Origin: Mesostigma viride
Lineage: Eukaryota; Streptophyta; Mesostigmatophyceae; Mesostigmatales; Mesostigmataceae
Reading direction: 5' to 3'
Assembly: GCA_009746045.1 (NCBI GenBank)
Contig: RPFO01000584.1
Span: 1,643,843-1,677,559, forward strand
DNA length: 33,717 bases
Made by a program: the position numbers and the translations under genes. This document shows, one piece after another, positions 23,492 to 33,400 of the stretch; within the stretch, counting starts at the first letter, position 1, and each line of letters opens with the position of its first letter. A model generated the notes under the pieces. It made no database searches and was not told the DNA's origin. It was given only the letters and a program-made list of their open reading frames with translations.

Positions 23492-23634
23492 AATGCTGTT
23501 AGATAGATGTAGTATGTAGCCAATGTAGATAGATTAGACCGGTAGGAATGTTTGCACCCATCCATCCATCCATCGGGGTTAATGCTCCGTGACTCCCCAA
23601 CGGGAGCACGAGTCTAATTAATTAATTAATTAAT

Positions 23635-23851
23635 ATAGACAAGGAGAATTGGGCTGCCTTCTGCGATAAGCACCTTCCTGTGGGGCATGCTCCTGTTTTC
23701 TCCCCACGGCCGGGCCCGGCCCGCGGGCCGCGGCCCATTGGTAGAATGCAGATTGCAGGGAGTAGAAGTCCTCGATCAGGTGGAGGTTATTAAAATTAAA
23801 ATAAATTAAATTAATTTAATTTTTAAAGCTGATATTACTACAGTACTCCGT
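23635..23851. other. spacer with GC palindrome and AT tail remnant
   Basis: No gene seen. A GC-rich palindromic stretch (GGCCGGGCCCGGCC with neighbours) lies near 23708, and an (AAATT)-type remnant of a retroposon tail lies at 23789-23826. Confidence 0.5.
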
Positions 23852-24080
23852 TGCCCACGCTCCTTGTTATGATATGCTCACATGGGTCTTATTGCACCCA
23901 CAGAACTTGCCGGATCGTCTATCGCGTGTCCGATTGCAGCTGTGGCATGCCTCTGGCATGAAGGAGAAAGGGGGTCTCTGCCCTTTCTTCCTGTTGTGCA
24001 CATCCAGGGATTAAAAGCACTTCGGTGCTCCGTGACTCCCCAATGACGGGAGCACGAGTTAAACTAATTAATTAATCAAT
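23852..24080 (+). mobile_element. SINE-like family C copy C3, full length, 229 bp, with TSD
   Basis: Flanked by perfect 10-bp direct repeats AGTACTCCGT (23842-23851 and 24081-24090). It starts TGCCCACGCTCCTTGTTATG, close to the start of C2, so the two copies together define the 5' end of the family. It has the AGCACTTCGGTGCT hairpin and then TGACTCCCC with GGGAGCACGAGT, the same end as the LINE L1a, followed by (TAAT)n. Confidence 0.88.
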
Positions 24081-24140
24081 AGTACTCCGTGGCATGCCCA
24101 TGCGCATGACACACAAGTGCTTACTCACTTACGTACCTTC

Positions 24141-24850
24141 TAGGTATTATTAAATTTAAAAATTAAATATTATAACATGACTCCGTTGGGAGATCATGTA
24201 CATAGCGCGTATTCCCTAGCTTGCCAGCTGCATGGGTGGATGGAGGTGGTCCTGGGCCCACTTGGCCTTGTCCATCATCTTTCTCAAAATCACGGAGAGG
24301 CCTATCACCTAGTGGCCATTAATTAATTAATTAATTAGGAACATAACTCGGTTGGGAGTATATGTAGCACATATTATTAGCCCTTGAGAAGGGGCATATG
24401 GCCTACTATAATACATTCTACTGAGCTACTTCCTGCAAGGGTGGGAATGTAAACGACACTTGCTCTAGGTGCACCAGGGCACCTGCTGCATCCCCATGAT
24501 CTATCAAGCTATGCCCAGCTAAGGGGGAGCCTGTCATGGGGGGGAAGATCAGCATAGCTATATACATTAAGAGGTAGAGCGTGGCATCTCAGCAGAGAGT
24601 ATCTCTCTCCATGGGCACAGCATAACTAGATAAAGCTAGGCATCATCTGGAGTGTGGTACATCATAATAAGCACACATGTACATACATGTCTAAATAATA
24701 CTCGTGAATCAGCTGGCTATAGAGGCCATGGACATCCTCTACTAGCTGTTCTTTGAAGGTGCGGGCCTTGCGGCGTCTAACCTGCATGCATGGCTGGGCC
24801 CCGGCGGCCCACGTGAGGAGGTGCTGGCCCGAGACAACTATGCCTGGACG
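24141..24850 (-). mobile_element. LINE 3' fragment, split by a B insertion
   Basis: On the minus strand, 24850-24724 gives HLLTWAAG, RRRKARTFKEQLVEDVHG. After the inserted element, 24319-24240 gives LSVILRKMMDKAKWAQ. It then changes to a short 3' UTR, GGAATACGCGCTA, the CTCCCAACGGAG hairpin and an AT-rich tail to about 24141. It has a family A-like C-terminus but a family D-like tail, so it is a third subfamily or a recombinant. Confidence 0.75.
24320..24723 (-). mobile_element. retroposon B3, 404 bp, inside the LINE fragment
   Basis: Family B sequence in reverse orientation, with the tail (TAAT)n at its left end and ACTCCCAACCGAGT as the hairpin. It interrupts the LINE coding sequence between the LVEDVHG and LSVILRKM segments. 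A 6-bp repeat GGCCAT (24314-24319 and 24724-24729) flanks it; this is short for the class and is less certain than the other duplications. Confidence 0.8.
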
Positions 24851-24859
24851 CATGGCGAT

Positions 24860-25522
24860 CCAACGCCGTGCAGCGTGGACCAAACGCCCATGTATGCCAG
24901 AAAACCCTCATGTTACTGTACATAGCGTCGCGACGGTGGTGTGGACAGTGAATCCAGCACGGCACGGCGTCCCCAACATCTACTGCTCCAACCTAGGGCC
25001 ATTGCTGGTACTTTTGACGTCATGAAAGCAGCGTTTTGGACTAGTGGAATATGATTTTACAGCATAAAAAGTCCATTTTATCATGAATGAACATGGCCAA
25101 CAACCCCAAGTGCCCCTAAATTTCTCAATATTTGTAGAGAAATGCTACTTCTCATAATTAAAACCTGCACAAATGCACAATTTGGGGCATGCATGTGAAA
25201 GTTTGAAGTACAAATTCACAATGAGGTTTTACATTTTTCAATTATTAATGGTATCTCATTCTTCAATCAATCAATTTGCAATCGTCCAAACAATTTATTC
25301 ATTTCATACATGTCCGAATATGTTGAAAGAACACATGCAAGTGCTCAATCAGCGTGGACCCCCTTGGACGCGCCCCACCATATATACATTGGACACGTCA
25401 CCCCAACTACTAAACTGCCCAAAGTCACGGTAACTGATCCAACTACTATGTACATCTGCATTTCTCCACGTTGCGGTGGGCAATTACGTGCAAAACGCGA
25501 TTTCGTGCAAAGTCCTCGCCCA
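24860..25522. other. AT-rich intergenic DNA
   Basis: No protein-like frame is seen. It is much more AT-rich than the flanks. Read on the minus strand, TGTAAAA sequences near 25055 and 25228 could serve as polyadenylation signals for the large gene whose last exon ends at 25523. Confidence 0.5.
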
Positions 25523-26216
25523 TCATCGCTTGCCAGGTCGATATGAAGGAATGTTGTCCCAGCTGGCGCCTTCCTTCAGGAGAGTAACATGTTCTCTAGC
25601 GAACTTCAGAGGGAAACGAAACTTTTGCTCGCACTCATTACTCCAACCGAGGTCGTGCCCTTCATCAAACCATCTGAACACCACCTTCTCCCTCTCTTTG
25701 CCCAGGAGGGTGCCAAAGAGCGGAAAATCTTCCTTCTTGGGGTACTTGTGCTCCCAGTTTATGCACACGTCGTCTACCCATTTCGAACTCCAACCTCCGC
25801 GACTCAGTTTCGCGCCATCCATAAAGCGCATCCGGACGTCCGGCCGAACGTCCCTGATTCGGTTTTCGGCCGTCGCATCTCTGCCCTGACCACCACCCTT
25901 CTGCGGCTGTGCAGGTTCGTCGGCACCCTCCGTCTCCTGCCCCGCCCCTCGCCTGCCCCCTCCCCGACGTTTTGCCTTCTGCCCCTGCGCAGCCGCCGCC
26001 TCTGCCATCAACTCTTCGTACGTTTTTTCTGGCTGACCGCACGGTAAGGCTGGTGCGTGGTTGGTGCGTTGGGTGGGAGCTCGTCCCCTCCCGCCCCCGG
26101 TTGTGCAACTGGTTCGCCGACCGCGGCCTGGCCAACAACACGGCCGGCCTCTCTGGACACAGTCCCAGACGCGGATCCACGGGGAAACCGAACTGGAGTT
26201 TCTTCTTCGCCTTTCC
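25523..26216 (-). CDS. orphan gene exon 9 (last), with a -1 frame break
   Basis: Acceptor TTACGTGCAG. The split codon joins exon 8 to KGEEETPVRFPRGSASGTV. This frame runs to a TGA at 26008, but the protein-like sequence continues in the -1 frame from EKTYEELMAEAAAAQGQKAK after six A (T6 at 26023-26028 on the plus strand). It then has RRGGGRRG, DVRPDVRMRFMDGAKLSRGG, a Trp/Phe-rich end (FPLFGTLLGKEREKVVFRWF, DEGHDLGWSNECEQKFRFPL) and a stop at 25523-25525. The compact aromatic C-terminus looks like a folded domain that I cannot name. Confidence 0.62.
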
Positions 26217-27370
26217 CTGCACGTAAGCACATGCCAATTAACATGAATACGGAAGGGTCGTGTGAGAAATCAATGAAGCCATGGACTGATGCAAAAAAAC
26301 TTATGTAGAAATATATATTAAGGTACTTATTAAACTCGTTTATTGAAAATGAAATTTACCGGCCGAATGTACCGTTGGAGCGTGGAAGGGCATCCTTGGT
26401 CGATCGAAGGGCTCCATCAATGCGGTATAGTGTCCGGCCGATGTCCCTGGCGGCGCCTCAACATCGACCACCTCAGTCGGGCGCATCAATCCGGCAAACG
26501 CCGGCCCTCCACCTGAGACTTTCGGCGGACCCTCCACGTTACGAGCCTCCAATACCCTCTTCTGCAGTGGGGTGCTCGCAACAAAATCCGTGTCAGCCGA
26601 CGGCTCCGGATCGTCATCCTCATTCAGCAGTATCGTGTTCGGGCATTGCTCCATCCCCGTCGAGCGGGGGGGCAAAGTCATCACAACCGTCCTTCCTGAC
26701 GACGGTACGGGATCGTCACCCAGACCCAAAGAAACCGAGGCGAGGGCGGGGGTCCCCTCAACCGGGGGTCCCCATGAATCCTGACGAGGCCTCATTCCCA
26801 CCTGTTGGACACGACCGCCTCCCGTAAATCGGGAACGCCCGCCGGCGCTACCAGTAACAGGCCGCGAGCCTGCTTCCTGCTGGCGATCCCCATCCTCATC
26901 ACAGATACGCCCGCCGGCGTTTCCAGTAACAGGCCGCGAGCCTCCTTCCTGCTGGCGATCCCCCTCCTCATCACAGATACGCCCGCCGGCGTTTCCAGTA
27001 ACAGGCCGCGAGCCTCCCTCCCGCTGGCGATCCCCCTCCTCATCACAGATACGCCCGCCGGCGTTTCCAACGACAGGCCTCGAGTCTCCTTCACCAGCAC
27101 GCTGGCGCTTACCTCCCCCCCTTTTGTCTTCATCCCCCCCATTGTCTCCTCCCGCGAGCCTCCATCATCCCGACTGCGCTTTTTCCCTCCCCTTCCATCT
27201 CCTCCCCCGTCCCTCTCCCCCTCCCCCTCCTCCCTCCTCCCCATCCCCATCCCCTTTCTCCCCCTCCGCCTGCCCCCCACCCACCCCGGGCGGGTGCCCC
27301 TCAGCAATATCCTCCTCCCCCTCTTCCTCCTCCCCCTCTTCCTCCTCGTAAACCTCTTCCTTCTCCGAGC

Positions 27371-27426
<56 letters not shown>

Positions 27427-30400
27427 GAATGATGATCCCCGTCGTCTTCGTCGTCCACGACCACGGCAAAGTCCATGTCGACGTCTTGCCACCCATCTTC
27501 AAGAAGCCGATATTTGATAAGTCGGACCAGGCGCTTCCACCGGCGGATATGGGCGGGTAACCCGAACACCAGCAGAACTCTGGAGGGTCCCTTCAACAGG
27601 GCCTTGGTGATCTGGTCAACCACATCCCACGCGGCATACCTCAAACGGGAGGAGGGTAAGGGTATCTGGCTGTCGACCGGAATACAGTCTTGATCCCACT
27701 CGCGCAGGTTCCTCCACTTCTCGTTGCTGTCAGCTGTCAGGTCCAGCACAGCAAACGCCTGGTCCTTCAGCTTCCCAGGAAGGTCTTCAGACCCCGTGTA
27801 CAACTCGTCCACCACCTTCGTCACCACCAGATCCTTTCTTTTTTCGTTTTCCTTCCATGTCATTGTCCTGTATGCGATCCAGTCGGGTCCCATCTTCACC
27901 CCGTCCCAATAGGTGAAGGCTTCCAGCCTGTCCCACCACCCCCTCTTGGCCTTGGCAGTCCCCTCCTCCTTAGCCGCCGCCTGCACCTCCTCCTCCGCCG
28001 CCGCCTCCTGCTGTGGCACACCCAGCAGATGTTTGGTCTTCACCCCCAAATCGTCATACAAATGACGGGGGTGGGAAGCGAGCAGCCCTCTCGGGAACTT
28101 CCAGTCCTTCTGGTCGACCACTTTCCTTTTAGCCGGCGGAAGGTCCCTCAGCGTGAGAATGATCGCCCTCGTGGCCGTGACGATCACCCGCCAAAAGTCT
28201 CTGGTCAGGCGGCAGTCGGCGATGAACTTGTCGAGGTCCGTGGCGACGGTGCCCTTCAGCTTCACGCCAAACACGTGCTCCCTCACCAATACGGGGTCGA
28301 AAGTCCCGTTTAGTTGTTTGCAAGCGGCCATCAGCTCGGGGTTCTCCAGGAACTTGATGTGGGCGAATTGCTTTGCCGCCTCTATCAAATTCTTGGCGAC
28401 TTCCATTATTTTTATCAGGTTGCTGGGAGGGGCCTCACAGGACATGATCGGCGCTTGGATCAGGCTGTCGAAGTACTGGAAACTCGCAAGTTCCCGATGC
28501 GCGGTGAAAATGGACAGTTCGTGCGCCTTGTCTTTAGGGCGCGTGTCAAGGAAGTCTTGCCGAGCCGCGATATCCTGTGCGATCGCCGGCTTGCCGTCGA
28601 CAGCGGGCTTCAAAGGGTCCTCACACCAGAACAGCCAGCGCTGCATGAAGTTCTTCTGGTCCGGCCCCCACTTGTCCGTCTCTTCAGCCCCTCCTGCCTT
28701 GTCGCCTGCGCCGTCCCCTTCGGCCTTGGCTTGCTCTCCTTTCTGCCAAAAGGGCTTCACAATCGCCCAGATCTTGCCGTACAGAGGAGTTGGGAGAGAC
28801 ACGCCCTTCCCTCTCTTGACGGGTCCATATGCCTGGTAGGCCCGGTGCACATCCCCCAGCGCTGAGCCCCACGTTGCCTTGGCTTGGGCTGTGTCCTCGG
28901 CGTTCATGGCGTTCCCGAGCTGCCTGACAACTTCGATCATCTTGCCGACTTGTTCGGTAACCTGCATCCCCGTAGGGCAACAACGCGCAGAGACACATCG
29001 ACAGTCCTCCCAAATAAGCACAACTCAACTGAGAACAAGAATACGACTGACAGAAACGCCGGCGGTCGCATCTTGACCAAAATATGGCATGCTAAGGTGG
29101 AACATGAAAACCCCTTATAGAAACGCCGGCGGTCGCATCTTGACCGAACTAATGGCATACTGAAATTAACACAAGAAAACCACTTATAGAAACGCCGGCG
29201 GTCGCAACCTGGCTTACCTTCTGTTCACGGATCTGCCACCAGGTCGGCAGGATGGTCTCACCCTTGAGCATCTGCACGTCCACCCCCCCGAAATTCGTCC
29301 AATCAGTTGCCCACTCCTCCAGCTTCGCCGCGGCCACGGTCTTCGTGACCTCCTGCTCCTTCCCTCCCCGCGCAACGACCCTGAGCTTTTCCGCCTTCAT
29401 GAAACCATTCAGCATTGCCTGGTACCACACAGATCTTTGGTCCACCGTCATATTGTCGGTGACCAGTTCGAATTTCACCGATTTGATGAGTGTGGTAAAG
29501 TGGTTCCCGTCCAGCACGAGAAAGCCGCAAATGGCTGGCGGCAACGGTGTCTTCTTCTCGAGTGGAGCCATCTCCCAGGCGGACTTGCACAAACTGTCCA
29601 AAAGCGCGGCCTTTCTCACGTCCACGGGCTTAAGTGAGTCCAGAATATCGGCCGGTCCTGTCAGAACCGCGGTGGAAGCAGCTTCGGCCATTCCCTTGGC
29701 CGAGCTCGTTCGCAGGTAGATATCAATCTCTTTGTCAGTCATTGCGCGAGCGTAGCCAGCCTTCATTGTCCGTGCCCCCCCATCTCCCCGAAGAGTTGCG
29801 CGAGCTGACGCTGGGTGCCTTCCTTTTTCATCCAGTCATGAAAACTGTTGGGGCACCGGTCAGCCAAAAACTGGAACGAGTACCGCCACACAGGAATCAC
29901 CAGCTTGTCGTGGCCGTAGTCGGACTCCGAGTTTGCAAAAATGGTGGCGTTCTGCTCGGCTCTAGACAGATGCAAGTCTCGTGCGAGGAGCTTCTGAGGC
30001 CCCACGAACAGGTTCCTTGTCCACACCCGATTTCGATGCACCAAGGCTTTGGACATCTCATCGAGGTCCCGAGGCTGAACGGCAAGCTGCTTCCGCAACC
30101 GTTTGCCCTTCGCGATCTCATCGTTCACATCCAGGATGTCATCATCATCCTGCGACACCGGGGACTTCTCCCATTTCTCAAGCAGAGACACGGGAGCATC
30201 CGCAACCTCCACCTCCTTTCCTTTCCCCTTTCCCTTCAGCGCCTTCCCCTTGTAGGTCGCAAGTGCTTCGGAGAGTCCCTTCTGGTGTTCGTCGACGGCA
30301 GCAGTCCACGTACTATCTATTTTCATGTTCTCGCGGCGCGCGTGCTGGTCGAGGCTGATTGAGTACAGGATGGCCGCGTGGGTCGCCCTCTCGGCCTGCA

Positions 30401-33400
30401 CGTACTGCGTTGATGCGAAAAAATCAGGAAAGCATAACCAAAAGGAATAAAGTAAATGCCGATTGAGAAACGCCGGCCGTCGCAACCTACATGAAACCTG
30501 AACCTCAACATCAAAGCCCCCCTCACGACAGAGGTATACTTACCTCGTTCCCCTTAACAATGATATGAAAAAATCAGGAAAGCATAACCGAAAGGAATAA
30601 AGTAAATGTCACACTTGAGAAACGCCGGCCGTCGCAACCTAGATGAAACCTAAACCTCAAGATCAGAGCCCCCCTCACAACAGAGGTACACTTGGCTCAT
30701 TTCCCTCAACGATGCGAAATCAGGAAAGGAAGTAAGTGTTAGTCAAAAGGAAGTAAGTGTCACACTTGAGAAACGCCGGCCGTCGCAACCTACATGAAAC
30801 CTGGACCTCAAGAACAAAGCCCCCCTCACAACAGAGGTAGACTTACCTCATTCCCCTCAACCGCTGCTGCTTCAGCCGCTTTCTTCGACCCCTTCGCGAT
30901 CTTCGGAGACTTGTCCCGGCGGGCATCGTGTTCCTTCAACATCTTGATCAGAGTCTTGGCGTCCGCCATCGTCACCGTCTTCAGTTTACACTTCCTCTCC
31001 TTCCCTTTGCCCTCGAACAGGTTCTCCTCCATCCACTTTATCAAGGCCTTGGCGCTCGGGATCTCCTCAGGCTGTGTGGCGCCATCGGGCGCGCACGCAT
31101 TCTTCACGATCAACTCAGCGACTTGATGGAGAGTCATCATCTGGTTCCGTACCTCAGGTGGGGCTGTTTCCGTTCTCACCTCGGCCACAACCCACTTTGC
31201 CAACTTCTTCAGTTGATAAGCATCCGCTTGCTCCTTAAAGCGTGTCATTTTCGCAGTATCGCCGTCGCTTCCACCCGCGCCCTCTGACACAGGCTCACCG
31301 ACAGCGATAGCCCCCTCTCCCTGGAGATTTGCCCCACCCTGACGACCGGCTTCCTGCAAGAACATTATCAACGGAAGATTTTTAATGTAAGAAAAGTGTA
31401 GAGAAACGCCGGCCGTCGTAACTCTGTCAATTGAGGACGAACCTAAACTTTCAATTTGTAAGTCAACGGTAACTTACCCTTCCCCCCTCTGCAGTGGAAC
31501 CACCGTAAGATCCACTTCCCCTCCTGTCACCGCCCTCTTGCTGCTCGAACGGACTTCCCTGTAAAAATAGCAAACGCGATTGTCCATTCACAAGAAAAAA
31601 ATTACTACAAAAATAAACAAGGATATACGCACGCAAACCTTTTCAATACAAGTAAACCGGAGAGGAATCTGACGCACTCATGTACCTGGGTGCTTCCCGC
31701 CATTGAGCGGGCTTCTCTTGCACCAACATCCTCTTGCCGGCCCTGCGAACATTTCAACGGAAAGTAAAAATCCGCTTAGTTGTCGGAAATGACATGTCTG
31801 GCGAATATTGCAAAAAAATGCGTATTGTATTTCACGACATCAATTTAATGGGCGGAGACTTACGAAGATCGGCCCGCCACCTTCCAAATTGCCCAGCGTC
31901 ATATCGAAAACATCGAGGACTTCCCCTCCATCGACCCCCTTCCCCCTTCCCCTCTGCCGCGGCGGGGGCATATCGCCCGTCGCGACCGGCTTGGAAGTCG
32001 CGGGGGGATCCCTTGCGGTTGAGGGCACTGCGGCCGACTCGTGCACACTCTCCCCCCTCTTTTGGGCTACTGCGGCAGGCGCGGCATGGGAGGGCGCGGC
32101 GGCTACTGTCTCTGGCGCATTCTGAGCCAACCGACGCAACCTTAGCTCCTGCTGGAGCAGGGTTTCGAAACGAGGCATGAATGTGCGCTTGGAGGTATAA
32201 GGCACCTTGGCGACTTCAGGTTTGTCATTAAGGATGTCTTGGTACAGCGCGAATTGCTGTTCACGAGTGCCATTCGCGAGTCGCTCAAACCGCTCAATCT
32301 GAATCCGCTTAACCGGATCGTCCACCATCTCAAGACCACCGTGGTACTCATCCTTCCCAGTGACCGCGGCAAAGCTGACACCAGATTCCACCATTGGGGG
32401 CGGCGTGCCCTCCCTTGCACGCTTGTGAGGAGGCTGTTGTGGGGAGGCGCCTTGGGCCTGAACTGGTTGCCCTTCTGACCCTTCCCCCCTAGGGGGAGAG
32501 TCGCCGACCACCTGCGATGTAGGGCCGCCCTTTTCCATCTGCAACACAAAACAAAAAAATTGGAAAAAACATACGAGTCAGCAGGAAGATGCGCCCCACG
32601 TCGCAACTCAATACAAAAAATGCATCATTATGTCAAGGTACAAACAACGTTATAATTCAGAATGAACAGAGATTCATAACAAGAGAACGACGCACTAAAA
32701 GATGCGACCGCCGTCGCAACTTTCGTCAATTCACTCTCTATACAAACAACTCTATGTCCCTCATAAAGAATCAATTGGCAAGGAAATGCAAAAAAATTCC
32801 GTTACCACCTCCGTCGACCCATAAGTGGTTCGCGAATGGGAAATCGCTGCTGATTTTCGGTCGAGCCCTTCACGGTATTTTCGAAATCTCGAGGCAAGGT
32901 TGCGCGGAAGAGGGCCCCCCTCAATCATGCGTGCGATCGGACTGGCCATGGAAACGGATACCTGGTTCCTGGACTGCCTTGCACGGTCAACCATCTTGAA
33001 ACTTCCCCGGAGAAGGAAATCAGACGTCAGACGGTTGAATATGCGAACGTCAAGATTTGACCAACCCATCATCCATTCCACCACCTTCTCCGCGGCATCA
33101 TGGAAGACCTGCCTCTCATCCGCCACTCCTCGAGACCCAAACACACAATCGGCCGTGTTATCGTCGTGCCTCTTAAGGCGAATGTTCACGTCCTCTTTGT
33201 CATCATCCATTTCCGACAGCCGAATTACAGCCCTTTTGGCTCCGTCCACTCCATCCTCAAGAAGGACGTCCATCTGCGCCCCTCCCACACAATTGTTGTC
33301 AACGTATTGTTGCAAATGACGGGAAATCATGTCCTTTCCAAAAGCTACGATGTGTTCCCCACACAGACCCATGTCGGTAATTGACAGCTTTTTACATTTC

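Larger units (their letters stand above)
19603..23634 (+). mobile_element. LINE copy L1a (family A), nearly complete
   Basis: A non-LTR retrotransposon with an ORF1-like segment, a long ORF2 with AP endonuclease and reverse transcriptase, a C-terminal region in a second frame, a 3' UTR, the hairpin TGACTCCCCAACGGGAGCA and a tail (TAAT)n ending at about 23634. The 3' UTR is the sequence found as short TSD-flanked copies at 11876-12004 and 16540-16710, so this family has been active. The exact 5' end is unclear because the sequence before 19603 is not shared with other copies here. Confidence 0.87.

Noticed and set aside
26805-27560. Plus-strand frame with TPAGVSSNRPRAS repeats and an Ile run
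   Set aside because: It is antisense to exon 7 and intron 7 of the minus-strand gene; the Ile run is the reverse of the Asp microsatellite. Splice sites fit only the minus strand.
27690-28865. Plus-strand frames opposite exon 7
   Set aside because: They are shadows of the 1.8-kb minus-strand exon; splice sites and composition favour the minus strand.
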